64,000 nt of DNA, from contig CAJJDN010000079.1 in assembly GCA_905182985.1 (NCBI GenBank), forward strand, positions 202,180 through 266,179, written 5' to 3'. Each line of letters starts with the position of its first letter. Position 1 is the first letter of the stretch. Below, piece by piece: positions 1-13,174 of this stretch. The notes beneath the pieces are model-generated. The model saw nothing but the letters and a program-made list of their open reading frames with translations. It did no database searches and was not told the origin of the DNA. Origin of the DNA: Paramecium sonneborni (lineage: Eukaryota; Ciliophora; Oligohymenophorea; Peniculida; Parameciidae). Position numbers and translations under genes: made by a program.

Positions 1-160
1 GAGCTGCACATAAATCTACTACTGTTCTTGCATTATTAAGAAAATTGTATTTGCGATTTAATTAGAACAATTTAAATGCTGCTCTAGATCTATATCCTTA
101 ATCTTTTGCAAGATTGTAATATTTATCCAAACGAGAACGAGCTTTTGTTTTTCTAGGCAT
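1..160 (-). CDS. Spb1/FTSJ3-type rRNA 2'-O-methyltransferase, N-terminal fragment
   Basis: Only the first 53 codons lie in the window; the gene runs off its left edge. The start is the ATG at 158-160, giving MPRKTKARSRLDKYYNLAKD, followed by GYRSRAAFKL, LNRKYNFL and a terminal VVDLCAA. This is the entry into the FtsJ/RrmJ Rossmann fold: the lysine-arginine-rich start, the KDQGYRSRAAFKL segment (K of the K-D-K-E tetrad) and VDLCAAPGGW-type SAM motif I are diagnostic of the Spb1/FTSJ3 branch. In other eukaryotes this nucleolar enzyme methylates 25S/28S rRNA during 60S assembly. In-frame TAA codons read as Gln at conserved positions. Family assignment is firm; the catalytic core and C-terminal Spb1 domain cannot be seen. 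Confidence 0.85.
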
Positions 161-360
161 TTTCTTATTAAAATTAATTTGTGACCAAAATAATAATTTA
201 TATGTAATATCAATTTATTTATATTTATTAATATTCATATGGTCAACATGATCTTTATATAATTATTAAATTTAACAAAAAAACTTTCACGAATTAAAAT
301 CAATTTTTTCTATTTATTAATTATTTTATTAGTTTTTAACTATTATCTAATTTCTGTACA

Positions 361-1940
<1,580 letters not shown>

Positions 1941-2044
1941 TTTTTGAATTTATTTAAATTAATCGTTGATGGATAATATACCACAAGCATAGTACATATT
2001 TTTTGTTTAACTTTTTAAGGAAAAAATATGTTCTCACAGACATT

Positions 2045-2857
2045 ATGAAAAAACGTAAACATCAATCAAGTCTTAATGAAGAGAGAGCACGTTAAATTAA
2101 AGAAAGAATTTAGAAAAAAAAATAAAAAACTAAGGATTTTATTCATCCTGAAAAGTTTGTCGATTAATATCGCAAACAATAAACAGCATATTCATATTTT
2201 AAAAGAAAAGTATACTAATAACTTATAGTAATTTAGGAACGTAAATAAAATTTAGAAACACTTGATATAAAATCTATTCCAATTAATAAAACATTACTTG
2301 TGGTGAGAATTAGAGGGTATACAATTTTTACTAGATTATTTTAGTGTTAAAGATATTTCTGATAGACAATAAAAAATACTAAAGGAATTAAGATTAAGCA
2401 AGGTCAATACAGCTGTATTTGTGAAGACAACAGTCGACATTTGGAAGAAGTTAAAATTAGTTGAAAATTATATTACATATGGGTAATTAATTACACCATA
2501 TTTATATAGATTACCAACAAGATAAATTATTAATGATTTGATTGTTAAGAGAGGACATATAATGAAAGAAAAAGAAATTATTGCATTAAAATCTAATGAA
2601 ATCATAGAAGAATATATGAGTGAAAAAGATATTATTTGTGTTGAAGACATTGTTAATACAATTGCAAATGCATCAGAAAATTTTGATTTTGTTACCAAAT
2701 TCTTAGTGTATTTTATAAAATCATATTTAGACCATTAAAATTAAATCATCCAGAAGGATAATTAAAAAGTGGTAGAATTAAAAAACCTTTATCAAAATAG
2801 GGAGAATGGGGTTATAGAGAGGAAAGAATTAATAGCCTTGTAGAAAATATGATTTGA
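2045..2857 (+). CDS. RPL7/uL30-family protein, probably RPL7-like ribosome-biogenesis factor (Rlp7/RPL7L1)
   Basis: The start is ATG 2045 (MKKRKHQSSLNEERAR) and the TGA is at 2855-2857. Four introns of 23-28 nt restore one frame. Around them read LLVVRIRG, VKDISDRQQKILKELRL, NTAVFVKTTVDIWKKLK, YITYGLPTRQIINDLIVKRG, DIICVEDIVNTI and WGYREERINSLVENMI. These are the uL30 landmarks: the RIRG strand, the V-ITYG-P segment, the ELI-KRG helix and a C-terminal R-ERIN-L. The basic N-terminus and the GYREERINSL ending look closer to RPL7L1/Rlp7, the nucleolar paralogue that acts in pre-rRNA processing, than to structural RPL7, whose end is usually NREDQIN-LIRRMN. Length is about 235 aa, normal for the family. 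The last intron (23 nt) uses the second of two overlapping GT sites in gtgtat. Confidence 0.85.
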
Positions 2858-3051
2858 TTTATGTATTTTATCAAAATTATAACAGTTTCTCTATAAAATA
2901 AAAAAAGTCTTAATTTAATTAAGATATTATTCTCCTACATATAGTAGTATATACTAATAATATAATATTTCTTAATCTTTTTTCTCATATAATAAATTGA
3001 ATTGTCTAAAAAAAAATTCATTAATTATTTTGAAATTCAAAATAAAATATC

Positions 3052-4455
3052 ATGTAATAGTAGAATGAAGATGATGGTATACTTTAATAGGTATTTAAAC
3101 TCAATATATGTAGTTGAAACGCATTTTAAGTTTTTAATTCTTAAGTAGAAACTATTTTCTATTAAGAAAATTTGATCCTAATACAGGTTGTATAAGGCTT
3201 TAGTGTTTAGCCAAGGAAAAAAGCTTTAGACAATATATAGATTATCCTTATGGAATAGAAACAATAGCCAATGTATAAATTTTAAAATTCACATTTAGAT
3301 ATTAATCTAATACAACTATACTAATTGGATTTTTGATCAAGCTTTCAATGTCATTATACCAATATTTGCAAAAGAAAGAAAATAAGTCTAAATTTTAATT
3401 AAAAAAAATCATGTTGATGAGTTTAAGAACTTTTTACAAGAATTAGATCTTGCAAGAGAATTTGAAGTTTAAGAAGCAGAATACATAGCAAATAAGGATA
3501 TGATTAAGCTATTTATTATTTTTGACAATGAAGATGATGCATAGATTGGCTTTAGTAAAATCTAATAATGTAAAGCAGCAGTAACATTTAAATATAAAAT
3601 TTTAAGTTTTCAATATAAAATGCAAAAATGGAAGAAGTTGATTATTTTAATAAATTCCTTTATATTGTATAATCTAAACAATAATAATTTTAAGATTATA
3701 GAAATAATAATCCCAGAAACTATGAAGATCATCAAATTGATGAATAATCATTTTAATAATACTCATAGCCTTAATAATAACAATAAAATCCAAATTAATA
3801 ATTTTAACAATAGAAATTTTATGAAAATGAGAAATAATTTTAATAAGATTATTCTTCTGATATTGTAAGTTAAAGATTGAATCAAATAAGATCAAATCAA
3901 AAAATTGAATTAAATTATGCTCCCTTGTAAGAATAGCAATCTATGTTTTCATTTGTACCTCTTATTAGTCCTTCTTAATAATTTCCCAATTCAGACGTTT
4001 AAGAAATTTAACAATATATTAAATCACCGCAAGAAAATACTGAAAATGATGAAGCAAAATAAGCTGAATATATAGAACCCTAAACCAATGAAATATAAAT
4101 AACAAGAGAAACTGAATCTAATAAAGAAAATTCTGTTGAAAGAAATATTAAGAAAAAGTTTTAAGAAGAATTGTATTAACAAAAATCGCATACCATTCAT
4201 GGATATTAGAAAAATGGATATGTAACATTTATTAATAACTTAGTAGTAAAAACGAAGATATAATTATGACAATAATCAAAATAGATATTATAATAACTCA
4301 AACCATAGAAAACAATAATATTATTGCGATTATAGTATTATATTATTTTTACAAATTTAGATCGTTTAGAAGATGATTTAAGGGAATTTACAGGGTTTAA
4401 GAAATATCAATAAAAATAGCAGAAAGAATATTATGAATTGAAAAAGGAATATTGA
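3052..4455 (+). CDS. Unrecognised protein with long Q/N-rich region
   Basis: The model runs from ATG 3052 (MQQQNEDDGILQQ) to TGA 4453-4455. It needs several short introns: one near 3091-3113, gtataaattt...acatttag near 3271-3296, one near 4220, and one near 4334-4359. The N-terminal third is a globular-looking stretch including YTNWIFDQAFNVIIPIFA, VDEFKNFLQELDLAREFEV and ANKDMIKLFIIFDNEDDAQ. The middle is glutamine/asparagine-rich with runs of TAA/TAG codons. The C-terminus is basic or charged (RLEDDLREFTGFKKYQQ). An N-rich open frame in another phase overlaps it and is a shadow. I do not recognise the family; an RNA-binding role could be guessed from composition but no RRM or other motif is visible. 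The splice near 3596 is unresolved. Confidence 0.5.
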
Positions 4456-4826
4456 ATTCTCAAAATTTTTGTTATTCCATAACTATAAATTTTCCAAATT
4501 TATTTATATTTATTATATAATTAATGAATAAAAATAAAGAACTTATCGATAATTCTAATTTAAAGGATTCAAGAAATTGGATATGTCTAATTTGTTAATT
4601 TGATAAAGTTGATTCTAGAAATAAATTCTATAGATAAAAAATAAACTTTTTTTTTGCATATAAATTTTTAAATTAGTTTTTCATTATATACTAAAAGATT
4701 ATGTAGAAAGCTATTAAAGATTATTAGGATTTGTTTCTAATTCTATTTGAGTTAACATTTTAGATTGTTATTTATCAAAAAAAGTGTAATATTTAATATA
4801 TTTAATTCAATAATAATTTTTACAGA

Positions 4827-7800
4827 ATGGCATCACAAATGTATTTATATATTAGAACTGAATTAGAGTTTTTAAGGAAAAGGATTACGAATTTATTTAT
4901 AAAACCAGAGCCATCTAATTACAACAAACTACAGATAATCCATTGAAATTAGACAGGCCAAAAGTCACAATATAGAGAGGAAGAAAAGGAAATGTATAAA
5001 TAAGAACAAAAGGAAATTTTATTGATCCTTTATCTAGAGCAGGTGCTTAAAAAAGTTAAGGAAATCCATTAAGCCGACCTTAAACAGTAGATCCATTAGC
5101 TAGACCCTCTGCATAACCAATATCTAAAATAGAATAACCATAAGCTTAAGTATAAGCTAAAAGTGTTGAACCTAATAAGATATAGTAATAATAATAAGAT
5201 GCAAAACTTGAGATTGATGCAGAAGAGAAATAACTAAAAGCTACAGGAGAATTTTCAATTTATTGGTAAGAAATAAGAGATGATTTCTAAAACATTTTTC
5301 AAATAAAAAAATATGATTTAGAGTAACCAGTGCCGAATGTATGAAAAATATATATAGTAGCCTTTTGGATCTAATGTTTAAACAATGAATTAATTTGATG
5401 GATAAGCTAAAGCAGCATATAGTGGAGATAATAAAATTGAATATTAGACTCAAGCTCCAAGATAAGGAACTTCTAAGTAGATTTTATAAAAAACATATAT
5501 TCAAAAAGTATTAGATATCAGAAGAGATTTAAAAAGATAATGGATTAATGGAGATAAAGTTGCATCATTATAATTAGCTATCTAATCATGTAAATTATTA
5601 ATCGATAATGATAAACCTCTCTTTGCTCCTATTAAATATGTTTATATAATTGATATTTTGGAAACCTTTGGTAAAGTTGTAATTGAGAGATTGTTAAAAT
5701 TAAGCTATCCTCAATATACAGATTAGAAAATTGCTGAAATTAGTTTATAAAGTGTTGTTGGATCAAATATATCTGAAACAGCCTCAGAAATTGGGAGAAA
5801 TTGGATTAATAAAATAGGATCAATTAGAGAATTGTTACCACGATTATATATAGAAGCTACTTTATTGAAGGTTTATTATTTTATTGATTAAAATTAAATT
5901 AAACCAATATTCCATAGATTAATTAAATAAGTTAGAGCTATTGGTGATTATATTAATGTATATATTTTTATTAATACTAAGGCATTGTATTTTGCACTCT
6001 ATTTGTTTAGAATAGGAGCAGAATTATTTTCAGGTGAAAAAGATTATCTTATATCTACATTAAAAGATTTCTTTATCTATATGAATTAAAAAAATAAATT
6101 TGGAAAATTAGAAGTCTAAGGAGATTAATATCTAAGATTATTTGAACCTTATTTAATTTAAACATTCCGATAATACTCATAAAATTGTACAGAAGTAATA
6201 TATATATTTAAAATTAATTTAGAGAGAATTTAAAGATATTTTTGAACATTTTAGATAGAGTACATAAAATCATTTTGTTTTAAAAAAAATGATTGAATAA
6301 TTTTAAGCTGTTCATATTAGTACATTAGCATTAGAATTATTTTCAATTATGTAAGCTTATTCTGTTGAAAATAAATATTAATTATATGCTTGTTTTTTAC
6401 CTAAAATTGCAAAAGGATTAACTAATGTTGCTGCTGGTTCTGAAATTTGTCAATATGTTTTATAGGACATTTTATAAATTAAATCTTTTCCACTCTTTTT
6501 AGATATTTTGGCATCTTTAATAGAACTAATTTTCAGATCTTTCTAGGGATACTAGAAAAATTAATTTTTTTTCTAAATTCTATAAAGATTCAATGATTTG
6601 TTTAGTATGGTTGAAAAAGATTAAATAAACACAAATTAAAGTAGGGATACTTTTATTAAATTACATTAATTTATTATCAAAATATTTTAAGATTCTTAAG
6701 ATATATCAGAAATACTTTAGATTGACACATTTATAACATGTATTTAATTTTTCCCTGAAGATATGAAAAAATTAGTATGTAATGATTTACTTTCAATGAT
6801 AATAAATAGAGATCAAAAAGAAAAAATCACAGATCCTATGGCTGTTCATTCAATTGTTAAATTAACAACTAATTTAAATAATAAGAAAACAATTACAAAA
6901 GAAGAATCAAAAAATTTGGCTAAAATTATACATTAATTATTATAAAAGATTGATTTTGGTAAAGATTTAGAATAATCATTAAATTTATATGCTGAATTAA
7001 GAGGTCAATTTGGAAATATAAATGGTTTATCTGAAATATTAATTGATAGAGCTTTAGATTTGATTTTTAGAGGTAAAAGATTATCTAAGGGAAAGAATTA
7101 AAAAAAAATTATTTCTTTTTATTAAGCTTGTATAGCATATAGTTTTATAACTATTCCAACAATAGATAATCCAATATCAAAACTAAGAAAATATATTTAA
7201 GTTTCTTAAGTTAGTTTATCATTAAACTTATTATCCCAAAGTGAAGCAGTCATTAAAACTGCAATTGAGACTCTACTTGAATTACCTGAAACATTTAATG
7301 GGCGTCCAATTGATGAAATTACTATGCCTTATATTTTAGATTTAATCTCTTTTATCATTTTAGTCCCTGATGATCCTTCTGCAGGTTATTTAAACATTTT
7401 TAAAGGATTTTTGAAGGCACTTGAATAATTCAAATGGAATCAAAAAAATGGAGGAATTTATTCTATTGTTACTTATGTAAATTGCATTTAATACTTATGT
7501 GCTTAAGTTTAAGAAAGATTACCTTATCATTTTGAAAATGTTAAATCTAATGATGCTTTATTCAATAAAGATTCATAATTTAGTTTAACTGTATTGGAAT
7601 TAGTTTAATAATTATATATTAAATTAGGTGAATAAGCAACAGGGATTTTAAAATTAAATATTACTGATTCTATTGTAAAAAATATTTTTTATTTTTTCAG
7701 GAAAATGGTTTCATTGTTAAATAAATGTTGAGTTGCTTAAATAGATTATTATTGTTATTGAAATTTAACAAGGAAGCTGAAACTACGTTTATTATTTTCA

Positions 7801-7973
7801 TTGATTTATTATATAAAAAGATTAATGAATTGAATAGAGATAGAACTGGAAAGGTGTAATTAACACTTTTGAAGGCATATTTCTTGTTAACTTTTTTGAA
7901 TATTGAAAAATCTACGACAGTATTAACTTGTTAATAATTTAGTTTAATTTTGAAGAGAAAAGGAATTAAATGA
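4827..7973 (+). CDS. VPS35L: VPS35L, subunit of the retriever endosomal recycling complex
   Basis: The start is ATG 4827 (MASQ, then a 26-nt intron at 4841-4866) and the stop is TGA 7971-7973. The protein is an alpha-solenoid of roughly 1,000 aa, close to the usual length for VPS35L (C16orf62). Diagnostic segments are NWINKIGSIRELLPRLYIEA (IRELIPR-YVE in the family), RLIKQVRAIGD, a paired FRIGAELF, FYQACIAYSFITIPTI (AYCFITIPSL in animals) and FIILVPDDPSAGYL (LIVPDHPE). VPS35L with VPS26C and VPS29 recycles cargo from endosomes to the surface. The N-terminus is Q/P-rich and probably disordered. The last intron, 7675-7700, ends in CAG and joins the main frame to a downstream exon ending KRKGIK; without it the product would stop about 80 codons earlier. 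Intron 5958-5981 ends in AAG and matches the alignment gap. Confidence 0.88.
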
Positions 7974-8761
7974 TAAATATTTTAGAAGCAGCAAAAAATT
8001 GAGTTATGGTTCCATTTAGATGTTATATTATATATAAGTTTCTTACAAAAAAATTAAAAATATTTAAAAGTTTTGAATAATAAACAGTGAGCAACATAAT
8101 ATATTCACTGATCTGAGTAAATTATTATCTTTTAAAAAAGTCAAATTAAAGTAAAAGTGAATATCTGAATTATTATTCTTTTTTAAAACTATATAGGTAA
8201 TTATATTAGAAATTGAAGTTTATTAGTTTATAATCTGATTCTATTTTAATAAAATTAATTATTTCGAAAAGAAAGCAAATAAAATACAAAGAGAATTTAA
8301 AGATCTAAGTAAAATGGTCTTATTAAAGCCTTGTTAAATTGTAAATGTAGTAGCTATTATATTTATGGTTTAAGCTTTAATCAAGATCAACTTGTTAAAA
8401 AAGAGTTATAGAAGAGGTTTTTTAATCAGTTGAGAATATCAAAAGTTTTTTAAATTTCAGCATCTATTTCTTACTCAAGAAATTAGATATTTTTATCAAA
8501 GAGTTTAGATATATAAATACTTAAAAAAATTCTAGTTAAAAGCAATGAATTTGATATGCAGAAAAATGTAAGGTAGATTAAGATTAAAGCCATAATATAT
8601 TAATTACTCTTTCTCAGAAGAAGTTGCAATGTATTATCTATCTAATAGAATATTAGAAATATGATTTTTAAATTAGGAGTATTATTATATATTATTAGTT
8701 AATACGAAAAGAAATAAATTGCATAATAAATATTATATAATAATTATATTTATTAACCAAA
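7974..8761. other. Intergenic stretch without a supportable gene
   Basis: The stretch lies between VPS35L and the Rieske gene, both ending here (convergent). The plus strand at 8313-8427 has an open frame starting MVLLKPCQIVNVVA, vaguely like the start of ribosomal protein eL27 (M-K-LKPG-VV-VL-GRYAG), but it soon loses similarity and meets TGA. I see no coherent splicing that extends it. It could be a decayed copy or chance; the stretch is best treated as non-coding. Confidence 0.3.
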
Positions 8762-10160
8762 TCACCATTCTAAGATATCTAAATTCTTTTCAAATTCAGC
8801 AGATCCTTCATAAAATTTGGAATACCATTATCTCCAATTCAATAATGCTTGATCTGCATGAGTTTTCATATTATATCTTAAGGTTTCTGAAAATATCTTT
8901 GCATTCCATAATTTAACATCAAAGATCACTTGTCTTAATTCAGCATGAAGAAGGTATGCTGATAACCAATAAGGTAAATAACCATTAGTAAATACAGTGT
9001 GATAAACTTTTTAAGTAAATTTTTCGACAGGTTGAATTGCTTATTTAAATAAAACTTCAAATAAGGCACTCTTAACATATAAAGCAACAGTTGCTGGACC
9101 CATTTAAAATCCAGTTGCCCAAACAGCATGAAATTTGTATTTATTAAAGAATATGACATATCCATCTAATAAGAGTACATTCATATATGGTATTAATTCT
9201 TTATTAATAAGATATTAATCGAATAAAGTTTTTTAATAAGTTCTACATTTCTCAGCTGGATGTGTCATCTTTTCTAAGAAATCAGAGTCTTTTGCATTAT
9301 TAGTTCTCATTTCCCATTTTAATTATAAAATCCATGATGGAATGATATCCATAGCTGAATAATGGATATAATCAAAGTGTTTCATATCAGCACCATTTTC
9401 TGGTATTTCTTATATATGACAATTAACATAATTAACACTCTCAGCTCTTAAAGTTAAATGTTCACTCTACTCACTAACCAAATCATACCATCTAATAGTA
9501 TTAATAAATTGTAATAATTACGGTTTAGATTCTTTTGAATGTAGCCATATATATACAATTCCTTTTAATTCTTTGACAAGATAAGTTTTAATTTTAACTT
9601 CCCCTTCAGATATTTTCTATAAATACTCTCCTTTTTGATTTTTAGTGACCTTTTCAATATCTGGATAACAATAAGTTTAAACTATTTTTGGATCTAATTT
9701 ATCAGAATTAACACATAAACCACTTTTACCATCAAATGCCCATCCATGAAAAGGACATCTAATAATAGTTATAAATAATAATTACTCAATACAAGATCTA
9801 AATTTTACTTATCCTCCAATTCCTAAATTAGCACCCATATGTGGACAATAAGCAGCTACTGCATAAACATTTTTATCTGTTCCTCTATAATATGCAATAT
9901 GTCTTCCACATAGTTTTATTTCTTTTACATCTCTATTTGATTTATTAACAATAATACCCTTATTTCAATTCTCCTGATCTACATAAACGATACCAACCAT
10001 TTGGATAAGATGGTGGACATTTTCCTCTTGGTAATTTATTTCTTATATTATGTTGTTCTAATTTCTCTACTATTGTAAAGAATTTGAATTTCTTATAATA
10101 CAAGTAATAAAGAATTAAAGCTATCAAAGTTAGTATGATTTCAATAGAAACTATTGCCAT
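8762..10160 (-). CDS. Rieske oxygenase, Neverland/DAF-36-like (cholesterol C7-desaturase type)
   Basis: The start is ATG 10158-10160 (MAIVSIEIILTLIALILYY), a hydrophobic segment that likely anchors the enzyme in ER membrane. The TGA is at 8762-8764. After GWYRLCRSGELKQG a 25-nt intron (about 9928-9952) leads to DVKEIKLCGRHIAYYRG. The Rieske [2Fe-2S] ligands are AYCPHMGANLGIGG and, after another short intron, CIECPFHGWAFDG, i.e. C-x-H...C-x2-H. The C-terminal catalytic domain holds a candidate mononuclear iron site in NGADMKHFDYIHY (D-x-x-H-x(4)-H pattern). Length is about 440 aa, as in Neverland/DAF-36 and the Tetrahymena cholesterol C7 desaturase, which introduce the sterol 7,8 double bond. 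Ciliates modify dietary sterols, so this role fits, but the substrate is inferred. It diverges from the membrane-protein gene with an 88-bp gap. Confidence 0.85.
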
Positions 10161-10248
10161 TTTCAATGAATTTTATCAAATAAATTTATATTTTATATCT
10201 TCTTTTTGTATACACAGTTATATTATTTTAATATTTAATCAGTTAACA

Positions 10249-11685
10249 ATGGCAGAAGATGATCAAAATTAAGTTATTTAATTTGAAGATGAAGACTAAA
10301 ACTAATAGGTTTGCAATATAATTATTTTATTTAGGATGTTGGTTAACAAAAATCCCCAAATTAGTAAAATGATGAATAAGTTGATTAATACAATTAAAAC
10401 TATAATCAACAATAAGAACCTGATCCTAATGAACTTAAACCCCTTGAAACTGAAAAATAACCCATTTAACTTGCTTCTGAACCTGATGAAGGCTTTTTAA
10501 ATAGAATTAAAGGATGTTCTTGTCGAAGATAGGCTGATGAAAAAACAGAAGACAATAAAGAAGGATGGCTTTCAAAGCTAGATAAATTTATTAAAAAATA
10601 CTTCACTCCTACCTATTTGCTTTTAGTTTACTATTCTGTCTTTTCTACAGCATTATTATTTTCACTTAAGTTGATTATTTGGGATTCAGATTTTTATCAT
10701 GCTGAAATTTTAGGGGTATTTTCAAATCAAATATATATCATTAGGGTTTATTTTTGTTTGCTCAATTATTAAAAGGTTTACTTATTTATTTTTTAAATGA
10801 TGAATGGCTTGATGAATTACCTTATTTGGATAGTTCATTTGAAAATGGATGGAGATCTTTTAAAATAACATTCTTTATATTAACTAACTTAGATATATGC
10901 TATTGGATCTATTACATATATGTATAAAATAAAAAAGATGGGACTATTGAACATATGATGACATTGTGTAGAATGATTGATGCCTTCTTCTTTAATTTCC
11001 CGCTCATGTTAGTGTTTTTTTATCTTTAAATGCAAGATTTATAAAATCTACAAATAACCTATTTAGTTATTGCAAGTCTAAATTTACTCTCTATAGTTAA
11101 TGGATTTATGCATTTAAATTTTTTTGCTGGAAGTTCCTTTTTGAGTATTAGATGGAGTTTTTAATTTATATGTGAATTATATCTTAAGCTCCTCTTAGTT
11201 GAGTCAGTCTTTTTTTAATTATAGGAATTTAATATTGAATATGAATACTTTGGGCTATTTTGCCTTTGTGGCCTCATCTAATTTTATTTATTCTCAGAAG
11301 ATTAAGATTTTACTGGATAATTTTTATCAGTTATTTATTTTTAATTGAAAACATTTTTTGTTTTAATTTTCAAAGAAGAAAGCTTTGGAATGTCAGATTT
11401 AGACTGTGATGCATAACCTGGAATATTAAATGTTGTTGTTCACAAGTCCACGTATTATTTCAAGTTTTATTTAGTTACTCTTACATATAAAAAGCTTTTA
11501 ATTTCTTTTCAATGATGTCTCTTGCATTTATATTCTGGCTTTTTGGCGGATGGGACTCTATAATATCAAACTAAATCCTATTTTATATGTATCTAGTAGG
11601 TTTTGGATGTTTTTGTATTATTATGCTGAATTTGTTTTACATCGTTCTAAGTGGATGGAAGAAAAACATGGTCAAGCCTTCTTGA
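10249..11685 (+). CDS. Polytopic membrane protein, family unknown
   Basis: The start is ATG 10249 (MAEDDQNQVIQFEDED) and the TGA is at 11683-11685. Three introns are needed: about 10310-10335, about 10717-10745, and gtattattt...atttag near 11449-11471. The N-terminal ~110 residues are acidic and Q-rich, cytosolic-looking, with a small CSCRR cluster. About seven or eight hydrophobic segments follow, for example TYLLLVYYSVFSTALLFSL, GLFLFAQLLKGLLIYFL, FFFNFPLMLVFFYL, YLVIASLNLLSIV, YFGLFCLCGLIQFYLF, MMSLAFIFWLFGGW and YMYLVGFGCFCIIMLNLFY. The last exon confirms the splice because two TMs continue to the stop. I do not recognise a transporter or receptor signature; some features (WDS, GW turns) recall XK-related scramblase-like proteins but not convincingly. 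Confidence 0.65.
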
Positions 11686-12152
11686 AATATCAATTATAAT
11701 GTTTTAAAAATATTTTTATTAATCATTCAATATTAAAATGTTTCATAATAAAAAATAATTATTTTGTCTTCTATTACTCAGATTATTATGTATATTTATA
11801 ATAAATTCTATTCATTAAACTTTTTAGATGAAGCTAAAATTTATTCATTATCAAATCAATTATTATAAAAAAAAGGTTATCATAAATAATAAATAATTTA
11901 TAACAACTTTACAATTTCAATAACTCTGTTTAATGTAAGTTTTAATATGTTATACTTATTCCTTTGTTTTATAAAAATTAAAAAAATATGATTGTTACAC
12001 AAAAAATCCTTAGTTAAAAAAATATTATACCTTTACAATTTATTTCAGCGCAATAGATATTTATCCAATTATGTTTTATATTAATTAAAAATCATATTTT
12101 TTATTGAAATAAAAATTTCTTTTATTTATATTTTTTACCTTAAAAGATTGAA
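11686..12152. other. Intergenic, no supportable gene
   Basis: This is AT-rich sequence after the membrane-protein gene. A short plus-strand frame near 11825-11990 (LDEAKIYSLSNQLLQKKG...) has no start or clear partner exon. It may be remnant coding sequence belonging with the degenerate stretch downstream. Confidence 0.3.
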
Positions 12153-12531
12153 ATGGCAAGATCCTCAAAGCAATCACTAACGAAAAATAAGTTAGAATTG
12201 GATTTCTAAGATATTTTTGATAATTTTATTGTTTTTTTTTCAATTACATCAATTGGATTAAAAGGATGTAACATCTGAATATTTGAGGATTTTTCCTCTT
12301 ATATACTTTAAAGACAGGTCAAGCATCTTATTTTTGGACATTTATTCTTTTAGAGTTATTTTAATAAAACCTCAGCCTTGGCTTAGGTTAAAATTTTCTC
12401 AGTTTATATTATTTGAGATGAAGAATATTTAAGCTGTACAAAAAATCCAGCATTATTAGTTTATATAAAATAATGAATATGTAATATAAGAGATCAAAAG
12501 AGCTTAGTCTGAATCCCTAATCGACCTTTGA
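12153..12531 (+). pseudogene. Possible small or decayed gene
   Basis: An open segment starts with MARSSKQSLTKNKLELDF at 12153 and, if a 34-nt intron (about 12220-12253, ending AAG) is removed, continues as DVTSEYLRIFPLIYFKDR, then WLRLKFSQFILFEMKN to TGA 12529-12531. That intron would be unusually long for this window. A second coding-looking frame at about 12600-12810 (VALKLIEINPILVQQ...) is out of phase with it. Together they suggest a degenerate gene, or one whose introns I could not solve. No family is recognised. Confidence 0.3.
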
Positions 12532-13174
12532 TAGTGATTTTATTTTTTTATATTGAGTTTAATCCAACTCTTGTTTCTAATGGTTTAGAAATACCAATGA
12601 CAAACTTATGTTGCCTTAAAATTGATAGAAATTAATCCTATTCTTGTATAATAGGTTATTCATTCAAATCTGTATCTATTGATTCCCATTCATTTAGCTT
12701 TAAGGACTTTTATTGATCCATTTAAGATATTTGAGTTTAGATTTTTTACATCGTTTCCATCTTGGCGATTGATTTATTTTTCGAAATTATAATAGTGTTA
12801 AATCAATTGAAGCAAAATATATTTAAATTATAATATCTTCAGTGAGGCTAATTAATTCATAATAATTTATAAATAAATTTGTATATCTAACCTAAAATTT
12901 CGGCATCTAAGCTGCTCGTTGCTTTTAATATTTCTTATCAATTAATAATTTAAAGACAATTTTAACAAAAAAGTGAAAGAAGGTATTCTAAAATTACAAA
13001 AAGAGTGATGTCTTTTTTCTTCACATGAAAGATAGAAAAAATGAATATAAATTAGTTTAAATTAAGATTATAGAATTAGAGGGCAGGTAAGATATTGTAA
13101 AATTAAAAAAACTGAATATTATAATTGTATTATTTAGAAACATTTTTTATTTTATTAATTTTACTCCATTAACA
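12532..13174. other. Mostly non-coding stretch with one orphan open frame
   Basis: The plus strand at about 12600-12810 holds an isolated open frame of about 65 codons rich in I, L and F, with no ATG context and ending at TGA. The remainder upstream of the MORN gene shows no codon-like pattern. It probably includes the MORN gene's 5' flank. Confidence 0.3.

Noticed and set aside
3620..3895. Asn-rich open frame on the plus strand and its antisense partner
   Set aside because: Another phase gives a longer Gln-rich frame that continues the 3052-4455 gene through several introns.
8313..8427. Possible ribosomal protein eL27 gene or relic
   Set aside because: Only the first ~15 residues look similar and no splicing extends it; insufficient for a call.
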